A stretch of 64,000 bases of DNA from Myrmaecium sp. VS I D KN 1 (taxonomy: Eukaryota; Ascomycota; Dothideomycetes; Valsariales; Valsariaceae). Both the position numbers and the translations under genes were made by a program. The DNA is taken from positions 248,001 through 312,000 of the forward strand of contig JADQAV010000047.1 in the NCBI GenBank assembly GCA_019775845.1, given 5' to 3'. Positions 34,064 to 46,346 of the stretch are shown piece after piece. Under the pieces are notes generated by a model. That model saw only the letters and a list, made by a program, of their open reading frames with translations. It searched no databases and was not told the DNA's origin. How positions within the stretch are numbered: position 1 is the first letter of the stretch; every line of letters begins with the position of its first letter.

Positions 34064-35225
34064 TTACATCTCCGCCCGCACCTTCGGCGTCCCGGTCTCG
34101 ACGGCGGACGAGAAAGCCTGAGGCACAGCGCCGGTCGCAGGAACGCCGACGGGGTGCTGACCGGCCTTGAGCTGCTCGAGGCGGACGAGCTCGGCGAGCA
34201 TAGCGTCCCGCGTGCGTTTCGTAAGATCGTCAACGTCGGCGGCAGTGAGACCGGCGGTCGGGATGGGTGGGAGAACTGTGGCGGAATAATTCATGTCAGC
34301 TTTCTATGATTATGACAAGGGGCTAGAGATGCGCCGCGGAAACGTACCGCTGACGGGGATCTTGCCGGCGCGGAAGGTGCGCTTCTTGACGTCCAGTACG
34401 TCGGAGTAGTTGGCGACAACGATCGGAACGATAGGGACCTGCGCCTGCACAGCCAGGTGGAAGGCGCCCTTCTTGAAGGGTAACAGCTCGGGCTTGGTGG
34501 CGTAAGAGCGGGTTCCTTCGGGAAAGATGAAGACGCTCTGCTTCTCGCGGCGCATATGCTGAGCGGCCGAGTCGACGGCGGCGCGAGCGGTCGTGCGGTT
34601 GGCGCGGTCGATGAAGACGGTCTTGGAAAGCGCCATAAACCAGCCGAGGAAGGGCATGTACTTGAGGGATTTCTTAGCGGTCACGCTGCAGTACTTGGGG
34701 AAGATGCATCCGAGCATGAGGACGTCGAGTTCTCTGTGAGGTAGCGACAAGACCGCGTCAGCATGTTCTGTTCCAATCCCGCTTGCACCGTCGCATTTTT
34801 CCACGTTCTCGCTCCCTTCAAGCTGAATGTAGCAAGACCACCGGCAAGACTCACGTCTGATGATTGCCCACGAAGACCGCAGGTCTCGTCTCGTCGAGCG
34901 CCCTTTGCCCGCCTTCCTTGCCCTCCCCCCGATCCCCCTCCCACTCCAGCACAACGAATTCCACGCCCGCCGTAACCCGCATTGTCCATTTGAAGGCGCG
35001 CGCCGTGGTCCACTGGCTTAGGCCGCCCAGGCCCACCGCGCGCAGCACGATGCTGGCGGCGACTCCGTACAGCGCGCACGCGCACAGCGCCAGGTAGGAC
35101 GTGAGCAGGCGCGCGACGAAGGAAGGCAGCGTCGAAGAAGGCATGAGGAAGCTGAGGCCGTGGAGACCGGTAATGAGGGTGGTAACGCCGCCGAGGAAGG
35201 TGCCGAGGGCGGACAGGAAGGTCAT
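34064..35225 (-). CDS. slc1: 1-acyl-glycerol-3-phosphate acyltransferase, SLC1 type
   Basis: Three exons: 35225-34855, 34733-34348 and 34275-34064, giving 322 aa. Introns are 121 and 72 nt. N-terminal hydrophobic segments (FLSALGTFLGGVTTLITGL, LLTSYLALCACALYGVAA) anchor it in the ER membrane. The PlsC catalytic motif NHQTELD (H122, D127; HX4D) is encoded across the first intron. The substrate motif FPEGTRS is at 194-200, then KKGAFHLAVQAQVPIVPIVVANY. It converts lysophosphatidic acid to phosphatidic acid. It sits head-to-tail, 743 bp downstream of acetyl-CoA carboxylase on the same strand. Confidence 0.93.
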
Positions 35226-35968
35226 CGCGCCGTGGGAGGTTTCCTGTGTGGATCGTTCCGGCGACGTGCGGGTACGGCGAGATAGGTGGTACGGAGACCG
35301 GAAGTCGTGTAGGTACAGTGCGTGAATATGTAGCTCTAATATGAATGGAGCAGACAGATGAACGAAGGTGGCGGAGGTTGGGCAGGGTAAGGTATGGTAT
35401 GAAGGTCCAGCTGGAGGTCACGGTGGAGTAGAGCTGAGGTGCCCGGAGGCTACCTTTTTCCGTTGTTGGGATCGGGGATGAAGCAACGAAGGGCGTGGAA
35501 AGATTGGGAGATCTTGCTCAAGGCGGTGAGTGTGCACGCCTCGGTCGATCGGGCAGTTCTTCACATGTGCGGGGGGCTGTGGTCGACCCCTCAGGGGTTT
35601 TGCGCGGATCATCTTCAGGGACCTTAACTTTGAGCTTACTGCTCCTCAATCCAACAGATGTGAATATAAATGTACATGTGTGGCTGTGATCTCGAGAATG
35701 CAGCCGGACGTGATTGTGAATGCAAGTAAAATCTTTCTTCTATCCATAAATCGTCATAAAGATACGTACGTATGCCATGCCCTTTTTGTTTTACGCACAA
35801 ACCAGAGAGAAAATAACCAAAGATCCGCCGTCCACTCACTGATACCCTGAAACCTTGGAAATGAAGAAACATAATCGCCTATTACATTTAGTCAAAGTCA
35901 TGAAGGCGCCCACCTGATAACTGATAAAAGACTGGGAAAAGCATGATGCCACATCCTACGGTGATTTC
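35226..35968. other. Spacer between ACC and the acyltransferase
   Basis: 743 bp holding the acyltransferase promoter and, nearest 35968, the AT-rich 3' UTR of ACC. No gene seen. Confidence 0.5.
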
Positions 35969-38900
35969 TCACGCTTTGCTCAAAAGCTTGAGAATTTCCT
36001 CCTTCTGCGCAGTCGGCATGTTCGAGAGGATCTGCGCAACACCGCGGAAGCCGTTCTCGACATCCTTCCCGAGAATGGTAGCAACTTCCCAAGCGACGCT
36101 CTCCTTCTTCGCCTTCTCCACCTTGGTCTGAATATCTTTCCTGTTTTCCTCGTACCATTCAGCCACCTTCTTGTCGTTGTCTTCGAAGTCTTCAATGCCG
36201 GACCATGCCTGGAGCTGACGAAGGTGGCCCTGGCGGCTGCCGAGTTCGGGATTGCCGGAGGTAGCACTAGCCATGCGCTTGAGAATGTGCTCCTCGTTCA
36301 AGCGACGGCGAAGACGCCAGTAGAGGAAGCGGCGCGCGTTGACCCACTGGAGCGCCTTCCGGATCGTACCCTTGGCCTGCATGCGACCAGCCCTGTCGTG
36401 CAGATCCGCGTACTGCAAGCTAATCTGTGAGTACACAGGGAGCAACAACTCCTCGCGCTGGGTCATCGCAGTCTTGACCTCAGAAAGTTGCTCCGGCGTA
36501 AGGTTGGGATCGGCAAGACGGCGCTTCAATTCCCCGTAGGTAGGATCCAAGCGAGCCATGGTCTCCAGCTGCTTGTCCTTGCGGAACTTGATACCAACAA
36601 TACCCTCAGGCTCGAGGACACCACCGCGGGCATCCTGGTCAGCATACATTTCCATGTAAGTAGAGTTGATCGTGGGATCGACGACAACCCAAGAACCACC
36701 ACGAAGCTCGCCGAATGGAGGAATGTAGACGAAGACGGGCTGCTCATACTTCCTGAGCGAGTCGACAATGTAAGAGCCATACTTCAAGACTTCGTTGTAC
36801 ATGTCGCGCTGACCACCAGAGAAACCACGCCAGTTGGCAAGGATGATAAGTGGCAGTTGCTCGCCGTGGTTGAAGTCTTGGATAGCTTGAGCGGTCTTGT
36901 AGGCCGAGTTGGGGTACCAGACGCCACCAGCTTCAGAAGTAACCTGCTCGATAGAGTCGGGGTTCGCAGGGTCGGCAGGCGTAACGTTCTCAACGGAGCG
37001 GGTCTCAACACCGATAACACCGACAGGAATGCCTCCGAGGCGAGCACGACCGACTACGACGGTCCTCGCCCAGCCACCAAGAGCCTCAGTGAAGGAGCCG
37101 CGATCGAAAAGACCACTGAGATAGCCCTCTTCATCTTCCTTGCCGGCAATCAAGTGTCTGGGGTCGTACGCAGCCTTCTGAGGAGGAAAGAATGTAACGT
37201 CACGATCCCAATCGTCGACAGTGGGCGAGATCGGAACTGCGCTGCCCTTCTTATCGGGGACGAAAGACAACCACTTCACGATCTGGGAGACGCCGTCAAA
37301 GTCATCCTGTGCGGTCATGTGGGAGACACCGTTCCTGTACATGATCTGAGTGCCACCAAGCTGTAGGTTTGAAGTGTACACCTCCCGGCCAAGCAGCTTA
37401 TTGATAGCAGGAGCACCAGTGAGGATGATGGGTTGACCCTCAACCTGAATAGCACGTTGACCGAGACGAACCAAGTATGCACCGATACCGACGGAACGGC
37501 AAGTGACAAGGGTGATGGTAAAGATGTCCTCGTAAGCCTTCGAGGTCTCGCCGGCGATGAGACCAGAGCCCCTCAGACACTCAACACCGAGACCATCTTC
37601 AGCACCGATGATGGTAACGATCTTGTGCCTGACCTCGCCGTCCTCCTCGATCTTCTCAGTGATCACATCTTTCCTGTTTCCGTCTTCGAAGCGCTTCTTC
37701 TTCTCCGGTGTCAAGTAAAGGTACTTGAAACCCGCCTCAGGCTTGCTGGGATCCTTCCAGGCAACGGAGAAATGAGGAATAAGCTCCTCCGCCATGCCGA
37801 TACGGGCGCCTGAGTTTGCAGATAGGTAGATCCTAGGAATGGCGAGCTTCCTCGCTAACTCGGAACACTTGTAGAAGAAGCTGTCTTCAGCGGGACCAAA
37901 CGAACCGATCTTGAAGGTGATGTCGTTGGCAATGATGATGAAACGCCTTCCGCGAGGGTATTCCGGAGTTTTGGCAGTGACAAGCCAACCAACCATACCG
38001 ATGGTGTTGGAACCAGGCTCACGGTTGACTTCGGCAAGGTTATCGTTATCGTCGAGCACCAACTCGTTGTACTCAATGCATTCACCCTTGACAGGGGCTT
38101 TGTCCTTCATGTACGGGTGCTTGGCGAGAGTTTCTACCCAGCTGTTCTCCACGGCCTGCCTGAAAAGCTCAGGGAAATCGTAGACATACTGGGTGCCCAT
38201 AATGTGAGCCTTGTACCTCTTGGGTTGAAGGGCGCCCTTGGTCGGGTAGGGAGTCGTAACCGGCCTCAAGTGCATGGACCCAATTTTGGTAGTGCCGCCG
38301 ATGCTGTGGAAGAGCCATTGGCCGCCCTTCTCAGACTTGCGCTCCACGTAAAGCTCAACCTGAATGATGTATCCCGATGTATTTGTGATAACAACACGGA
38401 GAGGGTAAGGCATGCCAGTCGTAGGGTCAGTGCAGATGATTCGAATCTCTGCACCAGTAACGCGAAGCCTCCACAAACGGCGGCCAAACCGCTCCAAGAA
38501 CCCACCGAGCGCCTCCTCGACCTCCTGGGGCTGGAGAGGAAGAACGGTATTGAAGTTGATGAAAATATGGTTCATATCAGAGTTGTTGTTGCCGATGATC
38601 TCCATAGCATCGAGAATATCAGTCATAAGCCTGTCAGCCTCGGAGATCATATATTCAGCAGTAGGGATGTCGTCACGAAGCCGGCCTGGACGAACAACTG
38701 CCCTGGTGAAGTATCTCTTGTCTTGTTCTGCCCCCTTCCCAACGGCCTCGTATATGTGGATGTTGCGGTTTTCCGTGAAGACGGGCTTGATGTTGAACTT
38801 AGAAAGTCTACCCAGTTCAAGCTGGAAGGCCAACGCAGGCTCGATGTGGCGGATGCTGCTATCTTCCTCATACGTGGGACCTCTGAAGGTATAGTAGCCA

Positions 38901-41900
38901 GGGTAAGTGCCATCCTTGTGGCCACAGATGAAAGTAAGGCGACGCACGCGCCTAGCGAGGAGCTCTTCCTTGTACTCGCTGACGATGGGCGTGATGCGTT
39001 CAAGGATCTCCTTATCGTCAAAGCTCTCAGCATCCCGGATAGCGACGTTGCATACGGCCGTCAGCTCGTCCTCGCTCTCAGGCTTAGGCACAACAGGCTT
39101 GCGCTTGCTGGAGAGGTCAGCGATCAGACCATTGTCGGAGTCACGCTTTTTGTGGGACGGGAAAACTTCCAAGACCCTGGCGAGGTTTTCTTCGATGTCA
39201 TCAATGAACTCGACAGGAACCACGGCGCCCTTGCGAGTCGGCTCGCCGTCTGTTCGGCTGTTAAGGTACGACATGTCACTGATCGAATGAATCCGCTTGA
39301 AGCTTTCGGGGCCAGCCGGCGTGCTGGGGGTAGACGGATAAGACGGAGTGACCGGAAGGCCAAACTCGGACTCTCCGACCTTGCGAAGAGCAAAATCCCA
39401 AGACAAGATGAACGGCACATCGTTGTCGGTGTGGTATGTCAGGGTTTGAAGCTGGTATGCCCTGTACGCACGGCGGATATAAACCTCAAGAGCAGCAAGG
39501 GAAACCCAAGGGTCGGAGTGGACGAAGAACTGAGGCAGTACGTCGAAAACGGTGTACTTGGAGTCGACAACCTCTTTAATAACCTCGTGGTTAGGCTCCC
39601 GGTGGTCCCAGCCACTCTCACCGTAGCGAGACTCGACAACGGCCGACCGCAGGATGTGTTCCATTTGAGTCGTTCTCTCCTCGAGAGAGGGCATAGCACA
39701 CTGGATAAGAACTTCACGCGCTTTGAGAGAGACCTTAGCTGTGTGACGGGATTCAAGCTCTGTCAATTTCCTCAGGACAGGCTTGAAGTACTTCGCAACG
39801 TTGCCAACGCCGGGTCTGTTCGGCTTGTAGTTCTCAAGAATGGCCAAGACAAGGTAATTCTTGGAACTGACGCGGAAATGGGAGAGGGCTGTGTAGACGA
39901 CAAAGAGAAGGTCGTCCTTGTGCTCGTCCCTCAGCTTCAGGATAACTTCCTCGTCTCTGGAAGTTCTCGAGGCGAACTGCGATTCGGTCTTGTGGTACTG
40001 CTCCAATAGACTAATCATAACGTTGTACTCGTTCGCCTTCAAGCCGTCGGAGTAGCGAGTGATCACATCACGCAGGGGTGCGAGAGTGGTTTTGAGAAGC
40101 TCCGCGTCGGCAGGCGAAAGATGCTCCTCTAGATAGCGAGTGAAAACCTTGAGCAGCTGCTTTGCGGGGAATTCTGCACCACGGCTGTGTGCACGCTCCA
40201 CGATTTGCGAAAGAGTGCTGTCCAGTTTTTGGGGCATACGCGAGTGCAAAGCCGACGCCTGGGCATTCCATTCTCCGTAGGGCAACTCGGGATCACGAAG
40301 AACCTCGATGAGTTCTTTCAGAGTGCTCTGCATGATCACCTGGTTGTCGAAACCCCTAAGGATGTTTTGCAGGATGTTGTAGAGGTACGTGAAACGCTGC
40401 GGAGGCTTGTTACCCATGATGGTGGGAGGACCAAGGTCAGGCAGCTGTCCGAGGAATGGCTGAGCCGATTTGACCTTGGTCGGATCATCAAGGGAGAGGA
40501 TACCGAGGATGTCACCTGCCTCCAGAGTGGCACCAGGCTGCTTGATAAGATTGACAACACCATCCTCCTGAGCAATCAGAGGCATGTACATCTTCATGAC
40601 CTCGACCTCAGCGAACGCCTGGCCCTTGGAGACGTGTTGTCCGTTCTCTATGGTAAATTTTACAAGTTTACCAGGGCTAGGGGTGCGGAGCTGGGTAGGG
40701 TCGTTCTCTTGTTCGAGCAAGCAGGTCTTGCTGTCCACGCTCATGCGAGTGGCACCGACCTCCTCTTTCCAGTAAACGTTGTGAGACTTGCCGTTCAGGA
40801 GAACCAAGAGACCACCGTCAGCGAGCGCTCTGACGCCGACCGAGCACCTCGAACCGTTGATGAAAAGGGTGTAGGTGTCAAGTCCAGAGCGAGTAGCGGT
40901 AAACTTGTACCGGTAGCCTTCGTAAATGAAGTCTACAGGGAACACGGTCTTGAGGACATCTTTGGCCATAACTTGACCCTTCTCCAAACCGTTCTTGTAT
41001 TCGGATATGCACTGCTCGCTTGCGACATGGGCTTTTGTGACCGCCCCGCAAATGACAGCAACCATAGGATCCGGTCGCTCTGCAGTCAGCTTCTTTGAGA
41101 TGAGCTCATCAAGCCATCCGGTCGTGATGGTGTTCTCCTCGAAATCGGGGGTTTCGAGAAGCTTGATCAAGTATTCGACGGTAGTCCTAAAGTCACCGCG
41201 AATGCTCAATTCCTTGAGGGCAACAACCATGTGCTTCCGCGATGCAGATCTGTTCTCTCCGTAGGCGAAGATGTGACCGAACTGACTGTCAGAGAAGCTG
41301 TGGATACCACCCGCAGTGCCGACGGAGAAATAACCCCAGACGTTTGAGCTACTCCTGAAGTTCAGCTCATGCATCGTACCGCTTGAAGGCTTGAAACCCT
41401 CGCCGGGGTCCTCGGAAGTGATACGGCACGCCGTGGTGTGGCCCTTAGGGGTGGGTCTGCGCTGGTTCTGGGAGCTACCCTCCTTTGAAAAATCGAAGTC
41501 AATTTCGTGGCTGGAGTGAGGATCGGCGCCGTAGAGGAGACGAATGTCCCGGATCCTGTGGAGCGGGATACCCATAGCGATTTGCAGCTGCGCGGCAGGC
41601 AAGTTGACACCACTGACCATCTCGGTGGTAGGGTGCTCGACTTGGAGACGAGGGTTGAGTTCCAAGAAGTAGAACTTATCCTCATCATGCGAATACAAGT
41701 ACTCGACAGTACCGGCGGAGACATAACCAACCAGCTTGCCAAGTGCAACAGCGGCTTTCTCCATGGCCTGGAACGTGACCGGGTTTGCGACTGTAACAGG
41801 AGCCTCCTCGATGATCTTCTGATGTCTACGCTGGACGGAACAATCTCTGCCGAAGAGAGAGATGTTGTTGCCATACTGATCAGCCAGAAGCTGCACCTCC

Positions 41901-42915
41901 AAGTGCCTCGCGTTTCCAGCGAGCTTCATGATGAAGATGGGGGAGCCTGGGATCTCGCTAGCAGCGGCCCTGTAGAGTGCTTCGAAACCCTCCTCCGACT
42001 CTGCCTTACGAATACCCTTGCCGCCACCACCCTCAGAAGCCTTGATCATAACCGGAAAGCCGATCTTCTTAGCCACCTCAAGACCCTCTTCAGGAGAATG
42101 CGTGCAGCCTTTCTCGTAGACGTGGTCTTCAACAGTAACGATGCCATCCTCGCCGATCTTGACTTGATCGACGCCCGTTCCCGACCACGGTATACACGGG
42201 ACGCCCGCGTGCTGTGCTACGATTGTGGAAGAGATCTTGTCACCGAGTGACCTCATGGCCGATCCAGGAGGACCGATGAAGACGATCTTGTGTGGCGACG
42301 CGGCAAGAGACTCGGGGAGTTTAGGGTTTTCGGAAGCATGGCCCCTGGCAACTTGTTAGCCCATGATTCACATCCCAACGATTACGTGGATGCCTTACCA
42401 TCCTGCCCACACGGCATGCACACCCATACGCTCGGCCACATCGACAATGAGCTCTACGTTGGCATAGTTATTGTTGTTGGTGCCTCCGGGCACCTCAACA
42501 TATTGGTCCGCCATCCGGATATAATCCGCATTCGCCTGCAGATCTTCTGGCGTGGCCATAACCGTGAACTGGATGGCCCTCTCATCTCCAAATGTTTCGT
42601 ATGCCCATTTCCTCACGGATCGGATCTCTTTCACCGCCGCAATACCGTTGTTCGCAATAAGAACCTATATGCCAGCCTGATTAGCCCTTAACTTTCTAAC
42701 TCCTGCTTGCCATAGTCCATGGCCGGGCAAGAATAGTGAGTCCTTACATTCGTAATGACGGTGTGCCCACCGTGAGCCGCTACGAAGTCCTTGACCTTCC
42801 CTGGCTTCGCTGCATCCAGGTGCGAGCCACCAATGAAGTGGTCGGCGAGGTTGTACTTGGCGGCAAGGGAGCTATGAGCACCATTGGTAGCTCCAGTCCC
42901 ATTTGTCGTGGCCAT
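35969..42915 (-). CDS. acc1: Acetyl-CoA carboxylase
   Basis: Three exons: 42915-42748, 42664-42399 and 42344-35969; 2269 aa, the expected size. Introns of 83 and 54 nt lie near the 5' end; the last exon is 6.4 kb. Domains in order are biotin carboxylase (about 50-600; [23 protein letters not shown]-binding [12 protein letters not shown]), biotin carrier with EVMKM (biotinylated Lys near 729), the central regulatory region, and carboxyltransferase (about 1480-2190; [46 protein letters not shown]). It makes malonyl-CoA in the cytosol for fatty-acid and polyketide synthesis. Every diagnostic motif inspected is intact. The protein ends in ILKLLSKA like its homologues. A 3.4-kb spacer precedes it. 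Confidence 0.97.
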
Positions 42916-45900
42916 TATCGTGGTGAGAGCGGTCCCAAAACCAAGGGCCGAAAAGCTCGTGTGGAGGGGAACAAGCTGGCGGCGCCGAGCGGGATCAAAA
43001 GATGCTCCGGAGCGGGGAAAGGTTTCCCGGGGAATCGGAGGACTCTACGGGACCCGAGATATGGTCTTCGGTGATCCAGAAGCACCGAAGTCGTTAATTG
43101 AAAGTTGATGGAGTAAGCAGGGCTGTGTGACCGCAGCTAGCTTACAGTTTATCCGCCAAAGGAAGGGAGGAAGAGATTAGTACAGGCAGGGACGGATGCG
43201 GGGAGAAGAGGAGAATGGGTATAATGGAGAGAGGAAGAGAAGACCAACAGGTCGTTAGGGGGAGAAGAGAAAGAGGGGATCTGTTTTCTCGGACGGGAGC
43301 AGAGCTGAAGGGGACGAGCGACAGAAGTAGTATATCGGTACATGCGTGCGGCCCTTGGCTTATCCCCAAAATCCATCCCGAGCTGTTGAGCTGAAGGCCG
43401 CAGCGTAACCCGAATCGGCATGGCGCCATGACAGCCCAACTACTTTTTCTCGCAAGGACCGAAAGCTCCGCGCGGACGGGGGACCATCCCAGGCCCTCCC
43501 GGTCAACCAGGTGGTCCCCCTCCGTTAGCGAGCAGTGACGATGACCTCCTCTCAGCATCTTCTCATCACCAACGTGGATCTCAGGCTTCTAGTGAGCCAG
43601 CTACCTGACGGAGTGCACTGGAGGTTTCATCTAGCGGAATAATTACAGGCTTGAAGGGAGAAGATGTTATCCTACTTAACTACATACGACTTCGTCCTCA
43701 TTGTCGGTGGATTGGTGTCTGGTAAGCCACAGCATAGGTAGACATCCCCCACGGCGTGTTCTTTGGATCCTTACCGAACCGGGTCGCATGCGGTCCGAAA
43801 CTATTTACATGGCCGGCATCCAACGTGCGTGGACGCAAGGAAACACCGACTTACTAAGTACTCGTGGGAAGCTTAATCACACACCGTATCGCAGGCACGC
43901 CCAAACCCGATCGGAGTCGAGTCCAGTCAAGTTCTACCTACATGCCTGGGCAGATGTGGTTGTTGAGGGTGTGCCGAATGCTCGACACGGATGTGCTGCG
44001 CAGGTCCCCATAACCGCCGCTCACGCATTCGGTGACGTTCAGGGCGTTGGGGAAGCCAACTGCAGCTCTTATGCGCCACTCACGCTCCCCACACCCACAC
44101 AACCACCTTTTTCTCCGGACGACCGCGAGGCGCTAGAGAGCGAGACTGTGCGACTAATGCCCTCTATCGCCCAGAGGAAGCGGAACCATATTCGCGCAGG
44201 AGACCGCATGGCGTCCACGGTACGATGGTGAACACCCCGCTCCTTGTCGGAAAACTGAGATGCTTTTCTGTTTTTTGCTTGTTTGCTGATTCAGACAACA
44301 CTTTCTCACTCAAACCCCAGACCCGACCCTGCAGATCTTGGCAGGCCAATCAAGCCATCATCCAGACAGCCCGTCCCGAGGAAGGCCCCAGGTTAGAGTT
44401 CGGAGAAAGCGCGATCCGATCCATGTCAGCCTGTGCACCCCGACGGGACTCTTCTTCACGCTCCCTCCTAGCGCTCCAGCACCGAGTCGGAGATGGGGCA
44501 GTTCCGAATGCTGACTATGCGCGCGCGAGGACTGCTATAAGGTAGCCGCACCAAGAGAGAAGCGGCTGGCTGGGCTCCTCGAGATGGCGAACAAGTCACA
44601 ACTGGCAACCGCGACCATAGACAAATGAATTCGACTGCGGCAGCAACAACTGGAATCACCGAGTTTTGGTTGCCCGAGACGGTCCAGAGGGGGCCCCCAC
44701 ACCCCTCCACCTCAGAGGCCCTCAACCAAATGGAAGCTCTGTCGTAGCCCGTCGGGTCCCCTTTCGCTCGCATTCTCGGCCTATCAGAACCCGCCGATTT
44801 ACCGGGTGTCGTCCACGGGTTTCAACAAACAATGCCAGATCGTCGCTCCCGCTCGGAGAGGGGGCGTGTCCACTCCGTTTCCACCTGGCACACCCGGCTT
44901 CCCGCGCAAACGGGACCGACGCGCACCTCATCATCGGCGTGCGAGAAAAACCCGGGCTGACGAGGCTGACCGAAGTGTCTACCCAACGGTATGTATTCCA
45001 GTATGTGTTCGCCGGGGTTCGCCTGTAACCCAGATGGATCTCACTGTTCACATCGAATCACTGATCTCATGTGCTGCTGCTATTCTTCCTATTCTGTCGC
45101 TTCATGCACCGTGTCCGGGCTGCGAAAGCAACCAGATATATTGACCGGCTCTGCTAGGAAATGAAGGAGGAGAGAAGAGGCCTAATCCGATCAATATTGG
45201 CCTCAGGCTCAGACGTCACTCGTGTCGCATCCTCGCCATCAACACCAGATGCCCGTGCTTCGTGGCCGGGCGCCAGATCAGATGGAACAATAAAAGCCCA
45301 CCACCTATTACACCCCACTACTGAAACCTTGGGGATATCTACCAGTAGGCCAACCTCAGCTATCGGCTCCGCTGGGAATATACCACTGATCGCGGCAATC
45401 GATTTGGAGAACTAGAAAATCGCCGAGGCTAGAGGTCGGTAAGTTAACTAGGTGAGGTATCTCGCCTTGTCTCGTCGGGAGTCGGGGACATTTCCCTTCT
45501 CACGAAGGGGAACTTTTTCCTCTTTCCCTCGTTTTCTTCTGAACTGTGTGTCAAGAACTGAGGAGTGGCTATCCTTCTCCTTCTCATTCTTCTCCCTCTT
45601 GAGAGTTTTCAAAAAAGGAAGTATTTTTTATTCGCTCTTTTTTTTCCATGTTTTCCCAACCCCGAGGCGAAACAGGCTTGCAAATACCTATCGATTGATG
45701 TATACGCTGGTCGAGAGACCGAGCTGAACGCAGACAGCTTTGCCTTTCCTTTACGACCAAACGCTTCCACCGTTATTAACCAAGTCTCCGTCCCGCAATG
45801 GTAAGCTGGAAATATCAATGGTGTTATCATTATCGCAGTGCGTCCCATGGCGCGCAAGCAACAAAATCTTCCTCGAGATCTCTCCTGAATCGCATAAACT

Positions 45901-46346
45901 TGCTATCTGCGCTGATCGAGCTCTCATCCTGCGCAGCTCTCTATATGGATACACGTGACGCTGCCTACACCCCCTTGGCATGGCCGGTGGTTAGCTTACG
46001 CCATGCATGTGGCTTTGAGATCCTGGTTTACACGAATCAAAGGCTGTCTCGGGGTTGTGTATTCCTTGTAAGAAGACGTGCATGAAGGAGCGCTAACCAC
46101 CGGCTGGGCAAAGGGGGTGTATTCGGATGCTTCACAGAAAGCGCACGTCGTCTTGTCGTCGTCCGGACCAGACAAGACAGGACCGGGAGGACGATGAACA
46201 ACTGCTTGCACATGTACAGGCAAGCATGGATGCTGCCTCCGCATCAACAAGAAAAAAAGCTGACATATGCGATCTGATCTCGACATAAATGCCACCGGCG
46301 ATGCATGAATTCCTTCATCTACGCTCATCAAAACTCATCCATCCCC
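42916..46346. other. 3.4-kb upstream spacer of ACC
   Basis: No reading frame is convincing on either strand. The part next to 42916 is the ACC promoter and leader. The far part holds pyrimidine/T-rich tracts (45520-45660) and a MITE-like inverted-repeat element (45966-46121) near the 3' end of the hydrolase gene. This is the largest internal gap in the window. Confidence 0.55.
45966..46121. mobile_element. MITE-like element with ~30-bp terminal inverted repeats
   Basis: Positions 45966-45995 and 46092-46121 are inverted copies, 26 of 30 bases matching, beginning TACACCCCCTT and ending GGTGGTTAGC. The inner flanks also share ATGCA..GT with a 1-nt shift, so the palindrome extends imperfectly. 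The whole is 156 bp and non-coding. No clear target-site duplication is visible. It could equally be a simple large palindrome. Confidence 0.5.

Noticed and set aside
38117-40009. 630-codon plus-strand frame opposite ACC
   Set aside because: Antisense shadow of the long ACC exon; GC-rich coding DNA often leaves such open antisense frames.
42916-45965. Hidden gene in the 3-kb spacer upstream of ACC
   Set aside because: All frames are short and no pair of splice sites joins protein-like segments in phase.
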